From assembly GCF_023703325.1 (NCBI RefSeq), contig NZ_JAMQGM010000009.1, forward strand, positions 1 to 46,455: DNA of 46,455 bases. The letters are read 5' to 3'. Position 1 is the first letter of the stretch, and every line of letters starts with the position of its first letter. Below are positions 1 to 8,148 of the stretch, piece after piece. Source of the DNA: Streptomyces meridianus. Its GTDB lineage: Bacteria; Actinomycetota; Actinomycetes; Streptomycetales; Streptomycetaceae. The notes under the pieces are model-generated. The model saw only the letters and a program-made list of their open reading frames with translations. It was not told the origin of the DNA and searched no databases. Made by a program: the position numbers and the translations under genes.

Positions 1-79
1 GGCCGTCGCGGTCGTCCTCGCCGACCTGGAGTCCCGTGGCGAGGCGAGCATCCTCGTGCGCCGGCTGCGCGGACGCTGA
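1..79 (+). CDS. C-terminal fragment of an unidentified protein
   Basis: An open frame entering from the left edge codes for about 25 residues and ends at a TGA at 77-79. The residues read like the end of a soluble protein, with an acidic-alanine stretch followed by a basic RRLRGR tail. Too little is present to name it. From memory, a ParA-like ATPase lies near scpA in Streptomyces, so a chromosome-partition gene or a small neighbour of one is possible, but nothing in the fragment proves this. Confidence 0.45.
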   Translation, partial: AVAVVLADLESRGEASILVRRLRGR

Positions 80-236
80 CACTGCGGCCGGGAGAGCGCC
101 GACACCCGGTCCACTGCCCCGGTGCCGGGATTGCGGAGTACATCCCCCGTATCGGTGACCCGGAGAGGTAACCTGCCGGTTCGCGGGCTGCCCCGCCCGA
201 CCCCCGGCCAGGGGGACATCCGCACTCTGGACCGCC

Positions 237-1418
237 ATGCCGACCGACGATCCCGCTCCCCCCGGACGCCGCTCCCGCCGTGTGCTCGGCCGGGGCCCCG
301 GTACTGCGGGGGCGGGCGCGCCGGTGCCTCCGCCGCCCTCCGTCGCCGAACCGTTGCGTGAGGCCGCGCCGGACGGCGAGCCCGACGCGCAGTCCGTGAC
401 CGAGCCGGAGCCCCGGCCGGATCCGGAACCGCCGGCGCCCGTCGTGCCGGATTCCGGGCCCGTCCCGGAACCGGGACCTCGGCGGCCGGCCGTCCGCGTC
501 GAGGTACAGCCGCCGCCCGCACCGCCCCCCGGATCCGGCCGACCGTCCGAGCAGCCCGCCCCGGCCGCTGCGGAACCCGGGGACAGGCCTGCAGAAGCGG
601 AGACCGACGCCCGCTTCACCGTCCGGCTCGCCAACTTCGAGGGCCCCTTCGACCTGCTGCTCCAGCTGATCTCGAAGCACAAGCTGGACGTCACCGAGGT
701 CGCCCTGTCCAAGGTCACCGACGAGTTCATGGCGCACATCCGCGCGATGGGCCCTGACTGGGACCTCGACCAGACCACCGAATTCCTCGTGGTGGCGGCG
801 ACCCTGCTCGACCTCAAGGCGGCCCGCCTGCTGCCGGCCGCCGAGGTCGAGGACGAGGCGGACCTCGCGCTGCTGGAGGCGCGGGACCTGCTGTTCGCCC
901 GGCTCCTGCAGTACCGCGCCTACAAGCGGATCGCGGACATCTTCAGCGAGCGGCTGGCCGCAGAGGCGCTGAGCCGGCCCCGCACGGTCGGGCTCGAGCC
1001 GCACCACGCGGAACTCCTGCCCGAGGTGGTCATCAGCATCGGCCCCGAGGGTTTCGCGAAGCTGGCCGTCAAGGCGATGCGGCCCAAGCCGAAGCCCCAG
1101 GTGTACGTCGACCACATCCACGCCCCGCTGGTGAGCGTCCGGGAACAGGCGCAGGTGGTCATCGACCGGCTGCGCGAGGCCGGGGAGGCGAGCTTCCGGC
1201 AGCTGACCGAGGACGCCCCGGACACCCTGACGGTGGTGGCCCGGTTCCTGGCACTCCTCGAGCTCTACCGCGAGCGCGCGGTCGCCCTCGACCAGGAGGA
1301 GGCGCTTGGCTCGCTCACGGTGCGCTGGACCGGTACCGCGGATGGCGCCCGGCCGGTCGTCACGGACGAATTCGACCACGAGCCGGGCGACCGAGCCGAC
1401 GAGAAGGAGAAGGCATGA
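237..1418 (+). CDS. scpA: Segregation and condensation protein A (ScpA, kleisin)
   Basis: ScpA is the kleisin subunit that bridges the heads of the SMC dimer and, with ScpB, forms the condensin that compacts and separates chromosomes. The kleisin core starts near residue 127, where the typical FTVRLANFEGPFDLLLQLI stretch occurs, and runs to about residue 370. The first 125 residues are a proline, alanine and glutamate rich extension absent from most ScpA proteins and probably disordered. The ATG at 237 has no well-placed ribosome binding site (a GGGGGA lies about 20 bases upstream), so the true start could be a downstream GTG inside the low-complexity part. The gene overlaps scpB by four bases. 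Confidence 0.93.
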   Translation: MPTDDPAPPGRRSRRVLGRGPGTAGAGAPVPPPPSVAEPLREAAPDGEPDAQSVTEPEPRPDPEPPAPVVPDSGPVPEPGPRRPAVRVEVQPPPAPPPGSGRPSEQPAPAAAEPGDRPAEAETDARFTVRLANFEGPFDLLLQLISKHKLDVTEVALSKVTDEFMAHIRAMGPDWDLDQTTEFLVVAATLLDLKAARLLPAAEVEDEADLALLEARDLLFARLLQYRAYKRIADIFSERLAAEALSRPRTVGLEPHHAELLPEVVISIGPEGFAKLAVKAMRPKPKPQVYVDHIHAPLVSVREQAQVVIDRLREAGEASFRQLTEDAPDTLTVVARFLALLELYRERAVALDQEEALGSLTVRWTGTADGARPVVTDEFDHEPGDRADEKEKA

Positions 1419-2134
1419 GCGACACGGCCGGGTACGAGCCGCAGCAGGCCGAGACGGTCCCCGGGCCCACCGGACCGGAGGCCGCCCAGGAGAAGGACAT
1501 CGCCGCTCTCGAGCTCAAGCCCGCACTGGAGGCGGTCCTCATGGTCGTCGACGAGCCGGCGACAGACGCGCACCTGGCCAAGGTGCTCGACCGTCCCCGC
1601 CGGGTGGTGGGCCAGGCGCTGCGCGAACTGTCCGACGAGTACACGCGCCAGGGCCGTGGCTTCGACCTGCGGCTCGTCGCCGGCGGCTGGCGTTTCTACA
1701 CCCGGCCCGACTACGCCGATGCCGTGGATGCCTTCGTTCTCGACGGCCAGCACGCTCGGCTGACGCAGGCCGCTTTGGAAACCCTCGCCGTGGTCGCGTA
1801 CCGTCAGCCGGTCAGCCGTTCCCGTGTCTCGGCGGTCCGCGGAGTGAACTGCGACGGCGTGATGCGGACCCTCCTCCAGCGTGGACTCGTGGAGGAGGCG
1901 GGAACGGAACCCGAAACAGGTGCGATCCTGTACAGGACGACGAACTATTTTCTGGAGCGGATGGGCCTGCGCGGCCTGGAGGAGCTCCCCGAGCTGGCGC
2001 CCTTCCTCCCGGAGGCGGACGCGGTCGAAGGCGAGTCCCAGGAAGGGGTGCCGTCGTTCGACCCGGACGCTCCCGACGAGGACGTGCGGGCGCCCGGCGT
2101 ACACGACAGCGGCCACTCTCAGACGGAACATTGA
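1415..2134 (+). CDS. scpB: Segregation and condensation protein B (ScpB)
   Basis: ScpB forms a dimer of winged-helix proteins that binds the ScpA linker within the SMC complex. The 239-residue protein has the expected tandem winged-helix region (about residues 30-190), including the conserved stretch LTQAALETLAVVAYRQPVSR followed by VRGVNCDGVMRTLLQRGLVEE. The termini are acidic and variable. The ATG overlaps the scpA stop as ATGA and is preceded by AAGGAGAAGG inside scpA, so the two partners are translationally coupled, which suits their fixed stoichiometry. Confidence 0.95.
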   Translation: MSDTAGYEPQQAETVPGPTGPEAAQEKDIAALELKPALEAVLMVVDEPATDAHLAKVLDRPRRVVGQALRELSDEYTRQGRGFDLRLVAGGWRFYTRPDYADAVDAFVLDGQHARLTQAALETLAVVAYRQPVSRSRVSAVRGVNCDGVMRTLLQRGLVEEAGTEPETGAILYRTTNYFLERMGLRGLEELPELAPFLPEADAVEGESQEGVPSFDPDAPDEDVRAPGVHDSGHSQTEH

Positions 2135-3306
2135 TGCGAAGCAGCGGCAGGAACAACAGGGACAGCGGCGGGCAGGGCCGGCGGGGCGCGGGCGGTGGCC
2201 GCCCCGGCCCGCAGGGCGGCAGCGGCCGGCGGGACGACAGGCAGGAGCGCGAGCGCCGTCCCCGTCCCGAGGAGCGCCGCTACGACGTGGGCGGCCGGCA
2301 GGACTCCGGCTCCGGCGGGGGCCGGTCCGGAGACGCCAAGCGCGGGGGCAAGGGCGGTCCCGGGCCGCGCACGGGGGCGCAGGGCGCCGCGAAGTCCGGC
2401 GGCTTCAAGGGATCGGGCGGCCGCAGCGGCGGCCCCGGCGGGCCCGGTGCAAAAAGCGGGCCGGGCGCCCGTCGCGGGCCGTCGAAGCCGGCCCGGCCGC
2501 GCGAGTTCGACGCCCAGATCGAGGAGCGGAACCGTGCGCGCCACAGCAAGCAGCAGGTCAAGCTCCCCAAGACCTTCGGCGAGCAGGAGGGTGAGCGGCT
2601 GCAGAAGGTGCTCGCCCGCGCGGGAATGGGTTCGCGGCGCGCCTGCGAGGAGCTGATCGAGCAGCGGCGGGTCGAGGTCAACGGTGAGATCGTCACCGAG
2701 CAGGGACTCCGGGTCGACCCCGAGAAGGACGAGGTCAAGGTCGACGGCCTGACGGTGGCGACCCAGTCGTACCTGTTCTTCGCGCTGAACAAGCCGGCGG
2801 GCGTCGTCTCCACGATGGAGGACCCCGACGGGCGGCAGTGCCTCGGCGACTACGTGACGAACCGGGAGACCCGCCTGTTCCACGTCGGCCGGCTGGACAC
2901 CGAGACCGAGGGCATCATTCTGCTCACCAACCACGGTGAGCTCTCGCACCGGCTCACCCACCCGCGGTACGGGGTCAAGAAGACCTATCTGGCCGCGATC
3001 CAGGGCCCGTTGCCGCGCGATCTCGGCAAGCGGTTGAAGAACGGCATCGAGCTGGAGGACGGCTACGCCCGCGCCGACCACTTCCGCGTGGTCGAGAACG
3101 TCGGCAAGAACTACCTCGTCGAGGTGACGCTGCACGAGGGCCGCAAGCACATCGTGCGCCGCATGCTGGCCGAGGCGGGCTTCCCCGTCGAGAAGCTGGT
3201 GCGCACCAGCTTCGGGCCGATCGCCCTCGGCGACCAGAAGTCCGGCTGGCTGCGCCGGCTGACGAACACCGAGGTCGGGATGCTGATGCGCGAGGTCGAC
3301 CTCTGA
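2134..3306 (+). CDS. rluB: RsuA/RluB-family rRNA pseudouridine synthase with a Gly/Arg-rich N-terminus
   Basis: The predicted enzyme isomerises a uridine in ribosomal RNA to pseudouridine; by family it is closest to RluB, which acts on 23S rRNA. The chosen ATG at 2134 overlaps the scpB stop (TGATG), giving 390 residues. Residues 1 to about 150 are rich in Gly, Arg, Ser and Lys, like an RNA-binding low-complexity tail. An S4 RNA-binding domain follows (from about residue 153, RLQKVLARAGMGSRRACEEL). The catalytic domain carries the signature GRLDTETEG with catalytic Asp255. Linkage to scpAB is a common conserved arrangement with no obvious functional basis. Confidence 0.93.
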   Translation: MRSSGRNNRDSGGQGRRGAGGGRPGPQGGSGRRDDRQERERRPRPEERRYDVGGRQDSGSGGGRSGDAKRGGKGGPGPRTGAQGAAKSGGFKGSGGRSGGPGGPGAKSGPGARRGPSKPARPREFDAQIEERNRARHSKQQVKLPKTFGEQEGERLQKVLARAGMGSRRACEELIEQRRVEVNGEIVTEQGLRVDPEKDEVKVDGLTVATQSYLFFALNKPAGVVSTMEDPDGRQCLGDYVTNRETRLFHVGRLDTETEGIILLTNHGELSHRLTHPRYGVKKTYLAAIQGPLPRDLGKRLKNGIELEDGYARADHFRVVENVGKNYLVEVTLHEGRKHIVRRMLAEAGFPVEKLVRTSFGPIALGDQKSGWLRRLTNTEVGMLMREVDL

Positions 3307-3327
3307 ACCGACCCTTGAACTGACGCC

Positions 3328-3376
3328 GGACAGCGTCTGTTTCCGGCCCCGAAGGGCCAGGGAACAGACGCTGTCC
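3328..3376 (+). terminator. Strong hairpin terminator after rluB
   Basis: Two 16-17 base arms (3328-3344 and 3361-3376) are complementary apart from minor mismatch, and a nested GGCCC/GGGCC pair (3345-3349 and 3354-3358) lies in the loop. There is no T-run, as is usual for high-GC actinobacteria. It separates the scp operon from the NAD operon. Confidence 0.8.
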
Positions 3377-3378
3377 GC

Positions 3379-3408
3379 TTGTGCACGCCCCTCGCGCTCC
3401 TTTATAGT
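3379..3408 (+). promoter_or_regulatory. Candidate promoter of the NAD-salvage operon
   Basis: TTGTGC at 3379-3384 and TATAGT at 3403-3408 are spaced by 18 bases and resemble vegetative -35 and -10 elements. Transcription would start near 3415, leaving a leader of about 20 bases. The -10 lies inside the left arm of the palindrome at 3397-3427, as expected for a repressible promoter. Inferred from sequence only. Confidence 0.5.
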
Positions 3409-3427
3409 CAATTCGACTATAAAGGAG
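3397..3427 (+). promoter_or_regulatory. Perfect 13-bp inverted repeat, probable NrtR operator
   Basis: Arms at 3397-3409 and 3415-3427 are exact reverse complements separated by AATTC. The core is TATAGTC-AATTC-GACTATA. The right arm contains most of the ribosome binding site AAAGGAGG (3421-3428) and the left arm contains the candidate -10. The operon downstream encodes an NrtR-type regulator, and this family usually binds a palindrome in front of NAD-metabolism genes. Assignment to NrtR is inference from position and family. Confidence 0.75.
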
Positions 3428-3434
3428 GCGGGCA

Positions 3435-4091
3435 ATGGGACTCGCGGACCTACTCGGACCCCTGCAGCAGCCGTTCGTGACGCTGCTCGACACCCCGGTC
3501 AGCTGGACGGAGGTCCTGGGATTCGGCACCGGAGCCCTCTGCGTCTGGCTCGTCGCGCGGCAGCACATCGCCAACTGGCCGATCGGCATTGCCAACAACG
3601 TCTTCTTCATCCTGCTGTTCGTCCAGGCCGGCCTCTACGCCGACGCCGGACTCCAGGTCGTCTTCATCTCCCTTGCCGTGTACGGCTGGTGGACCTGGGC
3701 CCGCGGCGGCGCGCCGGGCTCGCGGCTTCCGGTGCGCCGAACGAGCCGGCGGGAGTGGCTCTGGCTCACCGCAGCCGGTGCGGCGGGGACGGCCGCCCTC
3801 GCCCTGCTCCTCGACCGGGCGACGGATTCGACGGTTCCCTTCTGGGACGCCCTGACGACCGCGCTGTCCCTGACGGCCACGTACGGGCAGTGCCGCAAGC
3901 GTCTCGAGTCGTGGTGGCTGTGGATCGCCGCCGATGTGATCTACATCCCGCTCTACGCCCACAAGGAGCTCTACCTCACCTCGCTGCTCTATCTCGGCTT
4001 CATGACGCTGTGCGTCTTCGGCCTGCGCGACTGGCGGCGCGACATCGCGCCACTGCCGTCCGGCTCCGCGACCGTCGGGGCAGCAGCATGA
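3435..4091 (+). CDS. pnuC: PnuC-family nicotinamide riboside transporter
   Basis: PnuC proteins carry nicotinamide riboside (or a related vitamin) across the membrane by facilitated diffusion, and the cargo is trapped by phosphorylation inside. The 218-residue product is hydrophobic with about seven membrane segments. It has the family-typical N-terminal stretch with NWPIGIANNVFF and the later segment SWWLWIAADVIYIPLYAHKELY, which carries the conserved tryptophan/asparagine-type binding region. The start ATG at 3435 sits six bases after AAAGGAGG. It is the first gene of the operon, next to a predicted NMN adenylyltransferase/ribosylnicotinamide kinase, which supports nicotinamide riboside as substrate. 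Confidence 0.92.
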   Translation: MGLADLLGPLQQPFVTLLDTPVSWTEVLGFGTGALCVWLVARQHIANWPIGIANNVFFILLFVQAGLYADAGLQVVFISLAVYGWWTWARGGAPGSRLPVRRTSRREWLWLTAAGAAGTAALALLLDRATDSTVPFWDALTTALSLTATYGQCRKRLESWWLWIAADVIYIPLYAHKELYLTSLLYLGFMTLCVFGLRDWRRDIAPLPSGSATVGAAA

Positions 4092-5242
4092 CGGAGTACG
4101 AACACGGCCTCGTCCTGGGCAAGTTCTATCCACCGCACGCCGGCCACCACCACCTCGTCCGCACCGCGGCGGCCCGGTGCCGGCGGCTCACCGTGCTCGT
4201 CTGCGCGTCCACGGCCGAATCCCTTCCGCTGGCCGGCCGCGTCGCGTGGATGCGGGAGGCGCACCCGGACGTCCGGGTCACCGGAACCGTCGACGACCAT
4301 CCCGTCGACACCACCGATCCGGCCGCCTGGGATGCCCACATGGCCGTCTTCCGGGCGGCGGTCCCCGAACCGGTCGACGCCGTCTTCAGCTCCGAGGACT
4401 ACGGCGAGGAACTGGCCCGCCGCTTCGGCGCCACGGCCGTCCTCGTCGATCCGGACCGCGTGGCGTACCCCGTCTCCGGCACCGCCGTGCGCCGGGACCC
4501 CGCGTCCCACTGGGCGTTCCTGTCCCCGCCGGTGCGCGCGGCCCTCGCCCGCCGCGTCGTCGTCCTCGGCGCGGAGTCGTCCGGCACCACGACCATGGCG
4601 CGTGCCCTCGCCGAGCACTACCGGGAGCGGGGCGGCCCCTGGGCCGGCACCGCCTGGGTGCCGGAGTACGGCCGTCGCCGCAGCGAGGAGAAGCTCGCGG
4701 CGCTCCGGGCCGCGCGTCCCCAGGCCCACTGGAGCGAAGTCGTCTTCACCGGCGACGAGTTCCCGCTCATCGCCCGTCGGCAGTGCGCCGACGAGGAGGC
4801 GGCCTCCCGCACCGGGGGACCCGTCCTGTTCTGCGACACCGACGCCTTCGCCACCACCGTCTGGCACGAGCGTTACCTGGGCGTCCCGAGCCCCGAGGTG
4901 GCCGCGGTCGCCGACCCGCCCGAAGGCCGCCGCCAGCACCTGTGGCTGCTGACCGATCACGAGGACGTGCCGTTCGAGGACGACGGCCTGCGTGACGGCG
5001 AGCACCTGCGCGGCTGGATGACCGACCGTTTCCGTACGGAACTCCGCTCCACCGGAAGGCCGTTCGTGACGCTCCGCGGTTCGCACCCCGAACGCCTCGC
5101 GACCGCCGTGGCCGCTGTCGACGCGCTGCTCGCCGGGCGCTGGGGGATGACCGACCCGCTGCCCGAGCGGCGAGGAACCCTCCCGATCCGCGGCTCCGGG
5201 CAGCCCGTCGGGGACAGGCAACTCCGGGAGCCGGCCCGGTGA
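4088..5242 (+). CDS. nadR: NadR-like NMN adenylyltransferase / ribosylnicotinamide kinase
   Basis: This two-domain protein (384 residues) is predicted to make NAD from NMN and ATP and to phosphorylate nicotinamide riboside. The N-terminal nucleotidyltransferase domain has GKFYPPHAGHHHLV at residues 11-24, matching the (H/T)xGH adenylyltransferase motif, and SGTAVRRDP near 130. The second domain starts with a P-loop-like GAESSGTTT at 161-169. The usual Walker A lysine of NadR kinases is a threonine here (Thr167), so kinase activity is uncertain or uses a variant site. No N-terminal DNA-binding domain is present, unlike enterobacterial NadR. ATG overlaps the pnuC stop by four bases. Confidence 0.88.
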   Translation: MTEYEHGLVLGKFYPPHAGHHHLVRTAAARCRRLTVLVCASTAESLPLAGRVAWMREAHPDVRVTGTVDDHPVDTTDPAAWDAHMAVFRAAVPEPVDAVFSSEDYGEELARRFGATAVLVDPDRVAYPVSGTAVRRDPASHWAFLSPPVRAALARRVVVLGAESSGTTTMARALAEHYRERGGPWAGTAWVPEYGRRRSEEKLAALRAARPQAHWSEVVFTGDEFPLIARRQCADEEAASRTGGPVLFCDTDAFATTVWHERYLGVPSPEVAAVADPPEGRRQHLWLLTDHEDVPFEDDGLRDGEHLRGWMTDRFRTELRSTGRPFVTLRGSHPERLATAVAAVDALLAGRWGMTDPLPERRGTLPIRGSGQPVGDRQLREPAR

Positions 5243-5973
5243 GCGCCGAGGTTCCGCCCGGCTACGACCCCTACGCCTTCGAGCCGTTCGCGGTGACCGT
5301 CGACCTGGCCGTGTTCACCGTCCGCGAGCACGTCCTCCAAGCACTGCTGATCGAGCGCGGCGAGGAGCCCTACGCGGGACGGTGGGCGCTGCCCGGCGGA
5401 TTCGTCCGCCGGGAGGAGTCCGCCGAGGAGGCGGCTCGCCGTGAACTCGCCGAGGAGACGGGCCTGTCGGGGCCCAACGCCGCCCGGCTCCACCTGGAAC
5501 AGCTGCGCACCTACAGCGATCCCGGGCGTGATCCGCGGATGCGCGTGGTGTCGGTCGCGTTCGCCGCGCTCGTACCCGACCTGCCCGAACCGCGCGGTGG
5601 CGGCGACGCGACGGGAGCGTGCTGGCGACCCGTCGCGGACTGCACGGGCCTCGCCTTCGACCACGACCGCATCCTCGCGGACGCGCACGAACGCGTCCGC
5701 GCCAAGCTCGAGTACACCTGCCTCGGCACCGCCTTCTGCCCCGCCGCGTTCACCCTCGGCGAGTTGCAGCAGGTGTACGAGACGGTCTGGGGCGTCGCCC
5801 TCGACCGGCCCAACTTCCGCCGCAAGGTGCTCGCGAGCCCCGGCTTCGTCGAGCGAATGCCAAACGCGCCGCGGCGCACGGGAGGCCGCGGCGCACCGGC
5901 GGCCCTGTACCGCGCCGGCAGCGCAGCCACCCTCCAGCCACCGCTCATGCGACCCGAAGGACGGACCCCATGA
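5239..5973 (+). CDS. nrtR: NrtR-type Nudix-related transcriptional regulator
   Basis: NrtR regulators join an N-terminal Nudix fold, which binds ADP-ribose or a related NAD product, to a C-terminal winged helix that binds DNA. Here the Nudix domain covers about residues 15-145, and the winged-helix part (about 155-215) shows the family segment FTLGELQQVYETVWG followed by LDRPNFRRKV. The Nudix signature Gx5Ex7REUxEExGU is complete at residues 54-76, although many NrtR proteins have lost catalytic residues, so this one could still hydrolyse a ligand. The GTG start overlaps the upstream stop as GTGA. The probable target is the palindrome at 3397-3427, giving autoregulation. Confidence 0.88.
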   Translation: MSAEVPPGYDPYAFEPFAVTVDLAVFTVREHVLQALLIERGEEPYAGRWALPGGFVRREESAEEAARRELAEETGLSGPNAARLHLEQLRTYSDPGRDPRMRVVSVAFAALVPDLPEPRGGGDATGACWRPVADCTGLAFDHDRILADAHERVRAKLEYTCLGTAFCPAAFTLGELQQVYETVWGVALDRPNFRRKVLASPGFVERMPNAPRRTGGRGAPAALYRAGSAATLQPPLMRPEGRTP

Positions 5974-6980
5974 AGCGCACCGCCACCGGAACCCTGATCG
6001 GCCTCGCCCTGGGCGACGCCCTCGGTTTCCCGACCGAGTTCAACGACGTCCCGTCGATCCTCGCCAAGTGCGGTCCCTGGCGGGGAATGGAACTGCCCCG
6101 GCCCGCGATCGTCACCGACGACACCCAGATGACCCTGGCCCTCGCACGCGGCCTGCGCACCGCCATGGAACGCGGCCGGCTGGTCCCGACGCGTCTGGTG
6201 CGCCCGGTGCGCGACGAGTTCGTCGACTGGTACCACTCACCCGACAACAACCGGGCCCCGGGCCGCACCTGCCTCGTCGCGTGCCGGAAGCTCGACGGCG
6301 ACCTGCCCTGGCAGCAGGCGAGCCAGGTCGGCTCGAAGGGCTGCGGGGCGAACATGCGCGTGGCCCCCGTCGGTCTCATACCCGGCCTGACCGACGAACA
6401 GCGAGCCGGGGCAGCCCAGTTGCAGTCCGCTCTGACCCACGGCCACCCCACCGCCCTGGCCGCGAGCGACCTGACCGCCCGCGTTGTCCACGAACTGGCG
6501 CAGGGCACGGACCCCGCCCGGCTCCCGGCTCGCCTCCGGGAGTACGCGAGGGCGAGCCGGGACCACTACCCCGAGGAATGGCTCGGCGATCTGTGGAGCC
6601 ATGCGCAGGACCCCTCACCCGCGCACTTCGTGCGGCGCGGGTGGGACGAGTGCCTGCACGCCCTCGACCGGCTCGAGGCGGCACTGCGCTCTCCGGACCC
6701 GGAGCAGGACCCCTGCCGGGCCACGGGCGAGGGCTGGATCGCCGAGGAGGCCCTGGCGACCGGGCTGCTGTGCTTCCTGCTCTTCCCCGGCGAACCGGTG
6801 ACGGCGCTGCGGCGGGCCGCCTGCACCTCCGGCGACTCCGACTCGATCGCCTGCCTCGCCGGTGCGTTCGCCGGCGCCCACCGGGGAGCCGACGCCTGGC
6901 CGGAGGAGTGGGCGGAGCGCATCGAGTACCGGGACGAGCTCCTCGGACTCGGCGCGCTCTGGGATGCCCCGCGCACCTGA
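5970..6980 (+). CDS. draG: ADP-ribosylglycohydrolase (DraG/ARH family)
   Basis: The family uses a two-metal site to release ADP-ribose from modified proteins or from ADP-ribosyl small molecules. Visible motifs are GLALGDALGFPTEF (about 11-24), the metal-binding TDDT at residues 49-52, and the C-terminal GDSDSIACLAGAFAGA near 288-303, equivalent to the usual GDTDT metal loop with serines in place of threonines. The 336-residue length is normal. ATG at 5970 overlaps the nrtR stop (ATGA), so it is the last gene of the operon. Freed ADP-ribose is a plausible ligand for NrtR. The actual substrate cannot be read from sequence. Confidence 0.88.
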   Translation: MKRTATGTLIGLALGDALGFPTEFNDVPSILAKCGPWRGMELPRPAIVTDDTQMTLALARGLRTAMERGRLVPTRLVRPVRDEFVDWYHSPDNNRAPGRTCLVACRKLDGDLPWQQASQVGSKGCGANMRVAPVGLIPGLTDEQRAGAAQLQSALTHGHPTALAASDLTARVVHELAQGTDPARLPARLREYARASRDHYPEEWLGDLWSHAQDPSPAHFVRRGWDECLHALDRLEAALRSPDPEQDPCRATGEGWIAEEALATGLLCFLLFPGEPVTALRRAACTSGDSDSIACLAGAFAGAHRGADAWPEEWAERIEYRDELLGLGALWDAPRT

Positions 6981-7038
6981 CTGCGGCATCCGCGCGCTCC
7001 GCGCCGGGCGCGGCCGCAGGTCCGGGTCCCGGATCCCC

Positions 7039-8148
7039 TCACGGGCCGCCGGCGGCCGCCCGCGGCCCGGAACCGGTCGGTGCGCTCCGGTGGTGCTCGA
7101 TGACGGCGTGGGGGTCCGTGCCGACGGGCGTGTGGTCGGTGTGCACGGTCGCGGCGGTGAGCCGCGGCACGGCGTGGACCAGGGCGTGCTCGGCGGCAAC
7201 CGCGATGCGATGGGCCTCCACGACCGTGAGGCGGGGGTCGACGACGATGTCGGCCTCGGCGCGCAGAGCGTGGCCGATCCACCGCATCCGCACGTGCCCG
7301 GTGCCGCGTACGCCCTCCACCCCGCGCAGCGCGGTGCGGGCGGTCTCGACCAGGCCGGGGTCCACGGAGTCCATCAGCCGCCGGCCGACCTCGCGTGCGG
7401 CGTCCTTGAGAACCATGGCGATGGCGAGGGTGATGACCAGGCCGACGACGGGGTCGGCTGCGCGCCAGCCGAGTGCGGCGCCTCCGGCCCCCAGGAGGAC
7501 GGCCAGCGAGGTGAAGCCGTCCGTGCGGGCGTGCAGGTCGTCGGCGACCAGGGAGGCGGAGCCGATCCGGCGCCCGGTGCGGATGCGGTAGCGGGCCACC
7601 CACTCGTTGCCGGCGAAGCCGGCGAGCGCGGCGCCGGCAACCGCCCACAGGTGGGTGACGTCCTGCGGGGCGAGCAGCCGGTCGACGGCCGCGTGGGCGG
7701 CCAGGGCCGGACGCGGCGATCGTCGCGACGATGAGGACGCCGGCCAGGTCCTCCGCTCGTCCGTAGCCGTACGTGTAGCGGGAGTTCGCCGCCCGTCTGC
7801 CGAGCAGGAACGCGACGCCCAACGGGACGGCGGTCAGCGCGTCGGCGGCGTTGTGGACGGTGTCGCCCAGCAGCGCCACCGATCCCGACAGGGCGACGAT
7901 CAGACCCCGGACGACGGTGGTGGCCCCCAGGACGACGAGCGAGATCCACAGGGTGCGCATCCCCTCCCGCGAGCTCTCCATCGAGGGGTCCACCTTGTCC
8001 GTGGTCCCGTGACCGTGGGGGGCACCAGGTGGGCGAGCCGGTGCCGCAGGCGCGCCGCCCGGGAGACGGGCTTCCTCCCGGGGTCCGCGCCGGTGTGCAC
8101 GTGCCGCTGCCCGCGGTGGTGGGAGCCGGAGTGCTGATTCCTGGTCAT
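7039..8148 (-). pseudogene. Cation diffusion facilitator (metal efflux) gene with two frameshifts
   Basis: Read from ATG at 8148 to TGA at 7039, the gene length (1110 bases) and protein order fit a 370-residue CDF exporter, but three frames are needed. The N-terminus (His-rich, then PVSRAARLRHRLAHLV) shifts near 8017-8022, in a run of six G on the plus strand where one more base would restore the frame. The middle part holds the first membrane segments, with LLGDTVHNAADALTAVPLG (metal-binding HxxxD) and YTYGYGRAEDLAGV. A second shift near 7709-7712 needs one base fewer. The rest carries VADDLHARTDG (second metal motif) and the cytoplasmic domain. The two shifts cancel in length, so sequencing errors are a serious alternative to a true pseudogene. 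Confidence 0.8.

Noticed and set aside
3328..3427. The two neighbouring inverted repeats as a single riboswitch
   Set aside because: The first is a terminator-type hairpin for the upstream gene and the second an operator-like palindrome; no aptamer-like conserved structure is visible.
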